64,000 nucleotides of DNA. It comes from Mercenaria mercenaria. Taxonomy: Eukaryota; Mollusca; Bivalvia; Venerida; Veneridae. Both the position numbers and the translations under genes were made by a program. Below are positions 21,082 to 31,475 of the stretch, piece by piece. Within the stretch, counting starts at the first letter, position 1. Every line of letters begins with the position of its first letter. Location: assembly GCF_021730395.1 (NCBI RefSeq), contig NW_026463305.1, forward strand, positions 1 through 64,000, given 5' to 3'. Under the pieces are notes generated by a model that saw only the letters and a program-made list of their open reading frames with translations, was not told the origin of the DNA and searched no databases.

Positions 21082-21835
21082 ATGGAACAAAAAATAGTAT
21101 TAAGTTCTGAAGCAGTTAAAAACAACACTATTTTACACGATTTTACACTCAGATTCAGTCGTTCTTTAATTTTAGATAAAAATAAAACTTATGTTGTTGG
21201 TTTGGATAGTATTAACACTATGACTTACTCTTGGCATAATATTAGTGATGAATACGATAATAAAAGAATTCGTTATAATAATGGTAAAGACTGGAAAGAT
21301 ATCATATTTACAAATGGTTCTTACAGTTATACAGACATTAATAATTATATCAGAGAAACATTAATAAGTAATTGTGATTTTGAATTTGATAAATCAGACA
21401 TTGCTCCAATAAGTTTGGAATTTGATTTAAGTAGTTTTAAGATATTAATTTCAATTCATGATAATTTTATGTTGGATTTAAGAATATCAAATTTTCATAC
21501 ATTGCTTGGATTTGAGAAAAAAAACTTTGAGAAATACTGAATGGGGAACTACAACACCAAATATAACTAACTCTAAGGATACAATTTACATTCATTGTGA
21601 TCTTATTGATAATTCACTCGTTGATGGTAATTTTAGTGATATTATCTATGCTTTAAGTATTGCCGATTTAACAAGAGCTTATCCATTTACAAAAGAACCA
21701 CAAAGAGTTTGATATTCTGAAATTAATAAAAATTTTATAACTTCAATAAGAATATATATTACAGATGTGTTTGGTAGAATAATTAATTTTAATGAAGTTG
21801 AAACAAGTTTTACACTAATTTTAAAAGAAATATAA
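21082..21835 (+). pseudogene. Penton-like minor capsid protein (element A, broken)
   Basis: The start adjoins AATTATATATAA-ATGG. The pattern is the one I associate with the single-jelly-roll penton protein of Polintons: an N-terminal beta segment DFTLRFSRSLILDKNKTYVV, then LDSINTMTYSWHNISDEYDN, RIRYNNGKDWKDIIF and SYSYTDINNYIRETL. Later parts include DTIYIHCDLIDNSLVDGNF and SDIIYALSIADLTRAYPF. In the virion it would occupy the vertices. The gene is at about 90% identity to the B copy by eye. It is broken and treated as a fossil. Confidence 0.7.
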
Positions 21836-21866
21836 ATTATGAAATTATAAAATTTAGTTTTATATA

Positions 21867-22244
21867 ATGTACAAAAAAGTTTATGATAAAAACAAAGGAA
21901 TATTTATTTATGTTGATGCTCAAACTGGAGAAGAAATTATACATGGTAGACCTGCAGTCCCCGGAGACCCCATCTCTGGTACAGGTATCTTTGAGACTTT
22001 AACAAAATTGTTTTCATCTTCTGTTGCATCTGCTGGAAAAAAAGCTTTAGAAACTATGGGAAAAGCTGCGCTTGAAAGTGGAACCCGCAGGATTGGAACG
22101 GAAGTCGGGAATTTAGCTGCTGATAAAATTACAGAAAAAAATAAAAGTTCCAAAAATCCCGCTGTGGACGCTCGTACTGGCGTTACAAAACCTGCTGTTG
22201 GTAATTTAATTGCTAAGGAATTACAAAAAAACAAATTCGAATAA
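21867..22244 (+). CDS. Small Gly/Ala-rich virion-type protein (element A)
   Basis: The 125-residue protein starts at a TTTTATATA-ATG box. The N-terminus is MYKKVYDKNKGIFIYVDAQT. A Gly/Ala-rich, amphipathic helical segment follows (GIFETLTKLFSSSVASAGKK and ALETMGKAALESGTRR). Proteins of this kind lie beside the capsid gene in many Polintons. Comparison with adenovirus pVI (a membrane-lytic inner capsid protein) is suggestive only. Element B has the matching gene at 33599-33856. Sequence similarity to B continues to about 22370, where the major capsid gene would begin. Confidence 0.5.
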   Translation: MYKKVYDKNKGIFIYVDAQTGEEIIHGRPAVPGDPISGTGIFETLTKLFSSSVASAGKKALETMGKAALESGTRRIGTEVGNLAADKITEKNKSSKNPAVDARTGVTKPAVGNLIAKELQKNKFE

Positions 22245-22370
22245 TGAGGAGGAGGATATTAATATAAAATTAAATAAATTATTGTCGGGATCTGGAGTGG
22301 ACCTTGGTCCCCTGACGCCTGTGGCAGCTTCAGCTCAGCATAAACGTATTAACAGATTAATTTATAAAAA

Positions 22371-24130
22371 AACGTCTCTTAAGTTCATTATACTCTCTAT
22401 ATACATATTTAGCAGAATTACACGATAACCCTGTTTTTAGTAAGTATTTTTGAAGGAAAAGTTAAAGTTAAAATACCATCCCGGATATATTTGGAAAGTC
22501 CTCGTCGTGCACATTCTAGATATATATTTTATTATAAAATAAGTTATTTCTTTCTTGCTTCAAAATTCCTTTAAAAACAGAGTTTCAACGCTTTCTGTAT
22601 ATTGACAAAACTTGCTAAGTTTAACGATAAGATAGAGCTGGAATAGGAATACTTGTATAATTATATAACAGAGCTTAGAATGATTTTTGGGTGCGTTCCG
22701 TCTGACAAATTTTCTTTTGTTTCTATTTTTTATGGCATTTTCCTTTGAAAATACTGAGATATGTTTTTAAAAATTCGAAAATTAAAGTGTATGCAGTTCT
22801 GTTGTTGCATTATAGTAATAATCAAAATAATAACACAAAATATTTATTATGACTTATTTTGACATAATGATTGGGTGTTTCAGTAAATTAGTTGAATTTG
22901 AATTTGAAATTTTTAAAAGTGTCATTTTGGTCAAGTAGCATCCTGTTTTTTGTATACATGTATATCTTCGTGGCTCGGGACAGTGTAGCGTAATGGCCTC
23001 TAAAAGCCACATGGCACCAGTGTTACCTGTGGTAGAACTTTCACACACATATATAAGATTGAAGACACAATAGTTCGTTTCTGATGTTTATTTAATTTCA
23101 GGTATTTAAAGAAAGTCTTTTAGTACAAGTAGTTTTATTGTCTCAGTGTCCATCTTTCAAATAATATTTAGCTACTATAAAATGTTAAGAACTAATTATG
23201 TATATTCTGAAGTTGTCTTTCATGAAATCTACATAACATATTTGGAAATTAACCTAATGAGGCATAATGGTATGTTTGACTTACGTTGGCAGAACCACGA
23301 CTGATGGCTCTGCCGCCTCGCCTTTTTGAATGACTAGTACATAGACCTTTAATATGCACCGGCCAGACTGTTGATTACCAAATTAAGATGTAGTTTTCCT
23401 GGTGTTATGTGTTAACCTGCCCAGAGCTACGCTAACTTGTCAGTTTTATATTTCAACAATTTTAAAAGGTCAAAGTTTCCGGTGAAAGCCTTTAACTAAT
23501 TTTGAATGAATATATACTATCCAAGACATTGAATAATCAGTCTTTTAAAACAATAGCCTAGCCCCTTTTTTTGAAATTACATTATAACAGCATATGGTAT
23601 TGACAAGATATTAGCATTATAAATTTTATGGTCATGTGCCTTAAATCAATGTACGCAGAATTTAAATTGTGTTAATTAAATTTTAAAGTGACACGTATGT
23701 TGCCGTCCTAATCACGACATGTATGAAAGAAAGGGATAACATCGTAACACGTGCCGATGTTTTAATATAAGCTTTTCAATTTAAACGCGTGATGTACGTC
23801 AAAGTAGCGGATTGTATCAGTGAATTAGAATTTAAAATGACATAAAGAAAATTTAGAAGATATTGGCTATGATTTTGATGCTCTGTGAAATCAGCAGCAA
23901 AATCATTATTTCGAAATTGCCTGAAATGTTCTTACATTTTCTGAAATCTAAATGGCGGATATTATATTATTATTTAGTACTAAACTTAAATGTCGTTTAA
24001 AGAATATATTTGATAATAGTTTTCTAGTGCGTGCCGTTTTACACCAAAAGGATGTGTATCTCTTAATTAGATCGTTAAGTAACCGTGAACAGATGCACAT
24101 GTGTTTTCATAATGAAAGAGGAATCGATAC
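22371..24130. other. AT-rich spacer without recognisable gene
   Basis: Similarity to element B stops near 22370. Bases 22390-22540 have coding-like stretches (ELHDNPVFSKYF) that I cannot assign. The rest is AT-rich with frequent stops in all frames and no tRNA, repeat array or gene that I can support. Confidence 0.5.
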
Positions 24131-24159
24131 CTAAAATGATATAGCAATATTTTTTCTAC

Positions 24160-24421
24160 ATACCTTGTTTAATATTTGTTTTGATAAAGGAATCGTGCCA
24201 ACAATTTGGGGAAAGCGTGTTATCAATCCCATCCCTAAAGATACGACACTAGACCCTAGAGATCCCCTTTCTTATAGGAGCATTTCATTGGCTTCTGCTG
24301 TATACAAAATTTATTGTAGTGTACTTAATGAGCGTCTTCAAAAATGGGCTGATGATAATGGTAAATTGGAAGATGAGCAGGGGGGATTTAGGAAAAAGGT
24401 AGTACTCTAGATCAAATTTCT
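24160..24421 (+). pseudogene. Older LINE, left part of reverse transcriptase
   Basis: The plus-strand frame 24165-24410 encodes the start of a non-LTR reverse transcriptase: GIVPTIWGKRVINPIPKDT, then DPRDPLSYRSISLASAVYKI and DEQGGFRKK. The sequence then reads toward STLDQIS, the usual continuation, and is interrupted at about 24421 by another LINE. The reading resumes at 26015. The 5' part (endonuclease) is not recognisable. This copy is dead, with frameshifts and stops. Confidence 0.8.
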
Positions 24422-26014
24422 ACGATACGATACGATACGATATGGTTTTATTGCAATACAAGGCCTCCGGCCCAAAATACAAATAACATTACTTCAGATT
24501 TAAGGTAACATTATAAACAAACATACATTAAAACAATACTTCTAGGTAAATGTAAATACATGTTATTACATTAGGCGCAATTTTGCTAACCTTTGTAATA
24601 CAAAATATATGGCAAAACATTTTTATACAAAACATAGTAACATTTGATGATTGTGCAAGTTACAAGTTACTGTCTCTAAGTTCAAACGCACTGACCAAAA
24701 ATCTTGCCAAAGAGAAAACACTATCAATTCTAACGTCAGACATTATAGTTACAAACAAATGTTCACACACAACTGCTGTAATCCATTCATTTCTAAAGTA
24801 TCTAGCTCTCAATTCGTTATACAGCGGACAAATAAGTAGGAAATGTAATTCATTTTCGATTGTATATATATTCCGCTTAAGACAATACTGACAAAATCTA
24901 TAGTCTCTGTCAATTTTCATATGTCTCCCCTTTTCGATCATTAGGCTATGACTCGAACATCGAAAGTTTGATAACACACGCTTCTGTCTATAAGTTAGTG
25001 GGAGCGATAAATACGTTTCTGGATTTAAAGCACTTTTATATAATTTGTACTGTAATGATTTCGGTGACGTGTTAATGTCCGCCGATATAGATTGTGTTGC
25101 ACAGTCCTTAAGACGGAGTGTGAATAGACTCATGAATAAGTTAATGTCACCAATTTCATTCGCGATCCAGGCAAAGCCAAATCCATACTGGAACAGAAGA
25201 TTTTTAACGTGTGTCGCCCATGTTGTACGACCAGCGTCATCCAGGCGTCGTAACATGATGTAACATTGCTTAGGGTATCTTCCTTCATGCATTCTAGTTA
25301 ATTTCGTCCAGTATTTAATACATCGTGACATGTAGGTGACATGTAAAGGAAGTCTACCACACTCACTTAGCGCAAAAAAACTAACCACACTTTGGTTTAA
25401 ACAAGCTATCCTTTTACAGAAACGAATATGGATCTGCTCCACTTTTAAACACTGTCGATAACCCCATACTTCCGCTGCATACGTTAAGATGGGCTTCACC
25501 ACGGAGTCAAATAATTTAAAAGCATCCGCATTATCAAAGTACCAAAAATGCTTTTGGTATTGAAAAATTGTATTCATAGCCTTGTTAGCTTGTAGTGAAA
25601 GGATTTCCTGTGTTTTAGACCACGATAACTTTGGTGTAAAAAACGTTCCCAGATATTTGTATATACTAACAACTTCAATGGCTTGTCCCTTAAAAGTCCA
25701 CTTTTCACAATGCCTAAGAGGTCCACCTCGACGGAATACCATAATTTTAGACTTATCTAGGTTCAGTTTCATTCCAGTCTCATCACAGAAGTCACTAACA
25801 ATATTTAATTGGTTCTGTAATTTAATAACGGTCTCTGCTACTGTCGACATGTCATCCGCGAACATCAGCGCATACAATTCTGCAATGTCACTTGTAATAA
25901 AAATACCACTTCCACATTTTAGTTTCATATACTCAATCAAATCGATTATGAACAAAGAAAAAATAATAGTAGAACTGACACAACCTTGTTTCGTTCCAAT
26001 TTCACACTGGAAGA
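24419..26014 (-). mobile_element. Younger LINE inserted in the older one
   Basis: On the minus strand a 452-residue open frame (24660-26018) encodes the second half of a non-LTR ORF2. It has EIGTKQGCVSSTIIFSLFI, the catalytic FADDM, then LNLDKSKIMVFRRGG and a thumb-type VVKPILTYAAEVWGYR. Near the C-terminus is a zinc knuckle (CQYCLKRN...HFLLIC). The 3' end at 24419-24440 is (TATCG)n, a microsatellite-type tail, followed inward by the 3' UTR. The 5' side is truncated in the middle of the RT domain. It splits the older LINE between STLDQIS and the IETRKKF region, with at most a 1-2 bp duplication. The long open frame suggests it is fairly young. Confidence 0.85.
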
Positions 26015-27230
26015 ACACTCACAAGTATTATTGAGACTAGGAAAAAGTTTAAAAAGTCAACCTACGCAGCATTTATCGATTTCCGAAAGGCCTACGATTT
26101 CATTAATAGGGGTTAACTTTGGAATAGGCTTGGCAATTCGGGCATTTCTGGTAAAATTTTAAAGGCGGTAATGTACCTCTACTCATCTGTCTCTTCTTGT
26201 GTTAGAGTCAATTCTCTTAATACAGACTGGTTCGATGTGCACTCTGGTTTAAGACAGGGCTGTATTCGGTCTCCTTTGCTCTTTAACCTCTACATTAATG
26301 ATCTGATTTTATACCTTAAAAGCTTTGATGTTGGTATACCTATCGAAGATGAAAAAAAAATGTATTCTTTTATATGCAGATGACATTGTTATTTTTAACG
26401 GAAAATGCCGATGATCTGCAAACATTACTGACTGCTTTATCCGAATGGTGTAACTGTCACGATATATTTATAAACTGTCAGAAGAGCAATGTTGTGCATT
26501 TTCGTCCACCATCTGTGCAGTGTTCTGATAAAGTATTCCCCTGTGGCAGTGAGAACTTGGCTATTGTAAAAAATATATTTATCTTGGTATGTTAGTTGAG
26601 GATCATCTTGATTATAATATCTCAGCAAAAGCAGCTGCTCAAAGTGCTAGTCGAGCTCTCGGTTTACTTATTGCCAAATGTAAACAAGCAGTCGGAGTTC
26701 CATATAATGTGTTTACGAAGCTATATGATTCTACAGTTTGGCCGATTATGAGTTACAGTTCCTCAGTCTGGGGCCACAGGTCATTTTCTTGTATCAATGC
26801 CGTGCAAAATCGCGCCATGAGACATTTTTGGGCGTGGAAAAATATACTCCCAGTGCGGCTTTGGCGGGAGAAATTGCTTTGGAACCTATTGTCCGCCAGT
26901 GGAAGACAGTTTCTAGTCTATGGATATGTTTGTGTAACACTGCACCGTCTAGAGTCAAAAAGAGAGTAGCACTTTGGGCGGACGGTAAAGTTGGAAATTC
27001 TTGTAAATATTGGTATTTTGTAGTTAAGCGAAAGTTAATTCAATGTAATTTAGTGAATGGTGTTTCCATTGAAAATCGTGCATCAAAACATTTTGTTATG
27101 AAAAAGGTTACTAACAATGTTATGGATAAATATGTAACAGATTGGAAAAATTCAATTTGTAGAACTGACAGTGCAAGTGGTAGAGGAAGAAACAAGCTTA
27201 GAACATATAGTAGTGGTTCTCACTAGCAAT
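26015..27230 (+). pseudogene. Older LINE, right part of reverse transcriptase
   Basis: The frame resumes with IETRKKFKKSTYAAFIDFRK-type sequence at about 26030 and continues through NTDWFDVHSGLRQGCIRSPL, a YADDI catalytic box near 26377 and CQKSNVVHFRPPS. The later VWPIMSYSSSVWGHRSF and the C-terminal WADGKVGNSCKYWYF and CNLVNGVS segments follow. Several frameshifts separate the frames (near 26370, 26590 and 26820), so the copy is inactive. Up to about 27300 the sequence may be its 3' UTR. Confidence 0.8.
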
Positions 27231-28240
27231 TTCAAGTTGCAGTCCTGGGACTCCCAAAGCTGAAAAGGTTGCAGTCCCAACTACTGACTAGACCTGACAG
27301 ACAGGCTTAAACTTTCGTAAAAACACAGGCCTCTACTGTACTGTCAAATTAAGTGTAGACCGACAGACATTTGATAATCACAATTCTTCATCCAAATATT
27401 GTTAAGGTGAGATAAAAAGGTAAATGTTAAATAGGTAAAATGTAGTCAAAAATTAATGTATGACAAAATCACCCCTGGACACTATCCCCCTTTCCCCCCC
27501 CCCCCCCCCCCCACCCCACCCACACCCACCCCTTCCCCCTGCTGTTTCTGGTCTTTCTGAACGATATCCTGTGAAATTATCAAGGTGGACAAAATCCCCC
27601 TTGTGAAAATACCATGTTGGACAAAATCCCTCGTGATAATTTTTTTTTCTTTACCTTTTCATTTCAGAATGGGAACGTATATAAACATACATTGAAAAAT
27701 TAAAATATATGAACAATTATACTTTAATTTTAATACTTATTAAGAGCATAACGTTAAAACATTCGGTCTAAAATATTTTAAGAATGCACAGTATGTCTAT
27801 GATCAACATATTAATAAATGCTTCTTCAGTAACAATAAAAATAAACATCAGCGATTTTGCAGAAAAATAATCAAGTTACTAAGACTGACATCGACAGCAT
27901 CTTAAAATTACTCGGACATTCATAATTAAGCCTAATTATCACTTTTTCTAAAAACATCTTGAAAACTGCCTGATAATTAGTACGTGAGAAAACAATCGAA
28001 GTTACTTCAAAAACCACGTAATCCGTCGTTAACAGTTAAAAATTGTCACCTATGCAATCACGCCGGCAATCTTGTAAAATGTTGTTCATTATATGTGTGT
28101 TAAAATAAAAAATTATAAAGAATATTTATATGTTGCCTTGTTTCCAGTATTTTGTTTACCTTGATTACTATAAAAAAAGAGACGCTTCTGTCAGCACATA
28201 CATCATTCTCATATTTTAAATTTACATTTCAAAGAATGTT
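27230..28240. other. Non-coding spacer with C-rich tract
   Basis: Bases 27482-27538 are C-rich low-complexity sequence, flanked by short copies of GGACAAAATCCC (about 27580 and 27617). The remaining sequence is AT-rich and contains no gene I can support. Confidence 0.6.
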
Positions 28241-28244
28241 TATT

Positions 28245-29030
28245 TTTAGCGCACCTGAGCACAAAGTGCTCATGGTGAGGTATTGTGATCACGCTGTGTC
28301 CGTCGTCCGTGCGTGTGTGCGTCAATTCGTCCGTCGTCAACAATTATGTTTAAACGACATCTTCTCCAAAACCACAGAACGGATTTTGATGAAACTTGGC
28401 CTGGATATTTCTTGGGTGGTCCTCTATCAAAGTTGTTCAAACCGTTCCGCTTGGTTGCACATAGGGGCTGCCAGAGCTAAAAATAGAAAAATCTTCAAAT
28501 GACATCTCCTCCTAAACTGATGGTCCGATTTAGAAATAATTTCACACAAATAGTCCTTATGTCACCCTCTACCAAGATTGTTCAAATTATATTGATTTGT
28601 CAAAAAACATGGCGGGTCACTTTTTCCTATATGTATATAGTAGAAATTAAAAAAATCTTCTTGTGAAACTGCTGGCCTGATTTTAAAATAATTTTACACA
28701 AATGATCCTTGTGTGACCCTCTATCAAGGTTGTTCAAATTATTTTGATTCATCAAAAAACATGGCTGCCAGGGGGCGTGGTCACTTTTCCCTGTATGTAT
28801 ATAGTGGAAACTTCAAAAATCTTCTTGTGTGAAACTGCTGGCACAATTTTAAAATAATTTTACACAAATGCTCATTGTATGACCCTCAACCAAGATTATT
28901 CAAATTATTCAGATTTGTCAAAAAACATGGCTGCCATGAGGCCTGGTCACTTTTTCCTATATGTATATTGTAGAAACTTAGAAAATCTTCTTATATAAAA
29001 CTGATTTTAAAATAAATTCACACAAATTGT
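28245..29030 (+). mobile_element. Hairpin-ended dispersed repeat, copy 1 (cut by element B)
   Basis: It starts with a hairpin, GCACCTGAGCACAAAGTGCT, followed by the GTGAGGTATTGTGATC region and CCGTCGTCCGTGCG. Then come about five tandem units of roughly 150 bp, each with ATTTTAAAATAATTT-type, CACAAATG, GACCCTCTA-CAAG-TTGTTCAAAT and AAAAACATGG blocks. It breaks off in the middle of a unit at 29030, exactly where element B begins. Other copies lie at 57744-58872 and 61958-64000. No coding capacity is evident, so it is a non-autonomous, tandem-unit-bearing mobile repeat of a kind known in bivalves. Confidence 0.7.
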
Positions 29031-29360
29031 AGTAGTATTAAAAATAAGGCTATTAAGCCAGTTTGACCTCACTTGACCCCTCACCCTCTTCTAAAAAATC
29101 CAAAGCCGGCCAATTCAAATTTAAAAAATCCAAAGCCAACCAGTCTTAAAATACTAACTCAGTGCATTTGTACCCTGAAAATCTTTGATGGACGTAAGGT
29201 TGAAGGGTCAATCTGACCTCCCCCGACCCTCACCCTCTTCTAAAAACCCAACACCAGACAATTCAAAAAACATCTGGTTTGTGAACGTAAGTGGGTTGAA
29301 ACACCGTCTACCCACACAATTAAAAAACCCCGCAAGTTTAAATCCATTGAAAAAACATAT
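29031..29360 (+). repeat. Terminal repeat of element B, partly duplicated
   Basis: The segment 29195-29340 matches the end of element A (CATCTGGTTTGTGAACGTAA, GTCTACCCACACAATTAAAA). A partial second copy of its outer half (GACCCCTCACCCTCTTCTAA) lies further out at 29070-29100, so this end has a small internal duplication. The first bases (AGTAGTATTA) agree with the AG start reported for Polinton termini. Confidence 0.65.
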
Positions 29361-29654
29361 ATTTTATATAAAATATATTTCATTTAAAACACTAAGAAAC
29401 AATTTTCAATAGTAGTGCCCTTATTGATAAAACAAAACGCATTAGATTTTTACTACGTTTATTTATTCATAAAGCGTAGTAAATATCGGTCAGGTTGCCA
29501 TGGCGCTGAACAAATTTATCCAATCGAGAGAGTTTACCACACGAAGTGACATCGATATGCTAGATTATTCTTTACAAATGTCTGGACGTAAATAAACAAA
29601 TAAGTTTGTATCGTTGGATATACAACAGAAACAAGCGGAATTAAACATCTAAAA

Positions 29655-29999
29655 TGTAAGTTTAACTTGTTTTAGATGTGTCTAACTATTTACCCACCAC
29701 TTGAATATTTTAATATTGATGTAAACAGTTTATTTATACATTGCACAATACTGTCCGTTTACTAGGTCATGCGTGTTTTCTACTTTTTGATTATGTTTTG
29801 TTTTAGCTTGAGTTCACGTTTTTCTTTTACAAGACACGTTAAAATATGAAACCCTGAGTTAAGATTATGAATAACAAACATGATGTTTACTAAAACGAAC
29901 TATATATAATACGTACAACGATAGAACAGAGAAAATTTTGTGTTTTTTAGAGATGAATTTAACTTTTACCTGCTTAAGCTAATACGGTTTTTTTTTCAG
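29655..29999 (+). other. Probable intron before the first element B gene
   Basis: The donor GTAAGTTT (29655) follows AAAAT. The acceptor is a long pyrimidine run, TTTTTTTTTCAG, ending at 29999. The upstream exon would contribute AT and the downstream exon begins G, so an ATG would be created at the junction. This is inferred from consensus sites only. Confidence 0.5.
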
Positions 30000-30576
30000 G
30001 GATAATACCACTACAACCGAACTTTTGGGAGATTTAATAAATTTGTCTGCCCATCTTGGGGAGAACTACAAACAAGACGAAGCGTGTACAAAATGGATTG
30101 AACTATTTCATACAAAATATTATCCCAAACTAACAGACGCAATTATACCCAAACCAAAGCGACATACAAGAAGCGATTTGACGAAAAAAATAAAAGAAGA
30201 AATTACAAAATCCTTTGGACAAGGAGAAATTCCAGAAAATTTTAATGTGGATACTTTAAATATTGATAAATGTGTCGAAACTATTCAAAATTTACAACAA
30301 CAAATATACAGAAACAAAAGGAATATTGTTTATTGTACGCATCAGATTGGATTTATTATTAAAAATTTAAAATCAAGTTGGCCAAAGGATTGTGCCATAG
30401 GACTTTATCTTCATAGCAAAGGCGTACCTTACACAGATTCCTACTGTCGAAACCAAGTTTTAGTTTATGAATTAATTGAGAAACATAAGAATTTATTGAA
30501 GTGTGCTTTAAACATTGGAACTTTAATCAAAAACAGGAAAATAATCGAAGAAATATGTACAGAGTTGGATTGGTAA
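30000..30576 (+). CDS. Unknown protein at the capsid end of element B
   Basis: The frame is open from the acceptor site at 29999 to the stop at 30576, about 190 residues, with no in-frame ATG near its start. It is mainly helical, with a basic segment (KPKRHTRSDLTKKIKEE) near residue 55, a run of Gln/Asn (IQNLQQQIYRNKRN) and a conserved-looking C-terminal part (YLHSKGVPYTDSYCRNQVLV). I recognise no family. It lies between the terminal repeat and the palindrome array and converges with the protease gene. Its unbroken frame sets it apart from neighbouring broken genes. It could be an element gene acquired from a host or an early regulator; both are speculation. Confidence 0.5.
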
Positions 30577-30630
30577 CAAAATCAACTTTTAACAGCAGGA
30601 ATCTATGTTAGGATTTCATATACAATGTTC

Positions 30631-30950
30631 ACATTTATTTATAGTAACGTTTACAATGTAAACGCACGTCACTTCCGTATACCATGTTCAATTTTATTTT
30701 TATATATCTATACTTCTATTTATAGTAACGTTTACAATGTAAACGCACGTCACTTCCGTATAAGTTTATTTTTAACATTAGTGGAATTTCTTTATGTCTA
30801 TACTTCTATTTATAGTAACGTTTACAATGTAAACGCACGTCACTTCCGTATAAATTTATTTTTAACATTAGTGGAATTTCTTTATGTCTATACTTCTATT
30901 TATAGTAACGTTTACAATGTAAACGCATGTCACTTCCATATATGAGAATA
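30631..30950. repeat. Array of four palindrome-bearing units
   Basis: Four units begin at about 30640, 30721, 30811 and 30901 (spacing 81, 90 and 90 bp). Each holds the palindrome CGTTTACAATGTAAACG and continues with CACGTCACTTCCGTATA. The space between units 2-3 and 3-4 is also conserved (TTAGTGGAATTTCTTTATG). The array lies between two convergent genes. A translated frame through it is just the repeat. Confidence 0.9.
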
Positions 30951-30968
30951 TAGTGTTTTTAATACATT

Positions 30969-31465
30969 TTAACTCATTTTATTATAATAATTTATAATTG
31001 TTTGTTCATTTACTCCTTGATTGTTAACTTTTAGTATTCTATACAATAAATCATAAATGTTTATACCATCTTGTAACATTTTAATGAAAAATAAACAATA
31101 ATAACAACAAAGTGTACTTGTTTTGTCTTGATATTGTATGTTGTTATACTTGACTCCGGGTATATATTCAATTACCTCCTTCGGTGGTGGAAGTCCAAAT
31201 GGGTCAAAGTACAAAGTACTTTTCCGAAAACCTCTGGTTTGATCAAAGTATAAAGTATTAAAGTAACAAACCCAATGTGTTCCAGACCCAACAGAGTCGT
31301 CCAAATTTATAATTCCACACTCGTCCTTTGCTTTTGTTTTTGGTAAACCTGTGGTCTCCGGGAATTTCACTCTTGGTAAAATTATTTCTACTAAATACAC
31401 CCCTTAAATTTTTAATTTTTAATTGTTTTACCCATTGTTCAATTTCAAAGTTAGAAATTGGTTTG
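30969..31465 (-). pseudogene. Adenovirus-type cysteine protease (element B)
   Basis: Read on the minus strand. The N-terminal part matches the adenain-type opening (an LKIKNLRGVF-like segment near 31405). The active-site His lies in GSGTHWVCYF, followed by the acidic-residue segment TLYFDPFGLPPP. The catalytic Cys is in TSTLCCYYCLFFIKML. The product is near 160 residues, short of the 200 usual for adenovirus protease. In this family the enzyme processes capsid proteins during maturation. It is the first gene on the capsid side. The region is treated as a fossil. Confidence 0.8.
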
Positions 31466-31475
31466 TTTATAAATT

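Larger units (their letters stand above)
9685..22370 (+). mobile_element. Polinton/Maverick-type element A (fossil, right-truncated)
   Basis: This AT-rich block carries a PLA2-like gene, a chromodomain integrase, a deoxynucleoside kinase, a protein-primed family B polymerase, fibre-like genes, an A32-type ATPase and a penton-like gene. That set defines Polintons (adintovirus-like). The left end is placed at AGTAGAAATA because the next ~180 bp resembles the surviving end of element B. Similarity to B ends near 22370, before the major capsid gene, so the capsid/protease end is missing. The element is broken, on the order of a dozen breaks. By-eye protein identity to B is near 90%, so A and B are related but separate copies of moderate age. 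Confidence 0.88.

Noticed and set aside
16980-22370. Bacterial or phage origin because of phage-like fibre motifs
   Set aside because: Surroundings have spliceosomal introns, LINEs and SINEs, and the gene set is that of a metazoan Polinton.
25582-26034. Plus-strand 150-residue frame
   Set aside because: It is the antisense of the younger LINE's reverse transcriptase.
30625-30945. 106-residue frame with repeated YSNVYNVNARHFRI-type units
   Set aside because: It is the translated palindrome array; the unit spacing is not a constant multiple of three across the whole array and it sits between convergent genes.
30631-30950. CRISPR-like repeat
   Set aside because: Spacing sequence is also repeated rather than unique, and the context is a Polinton-like element.
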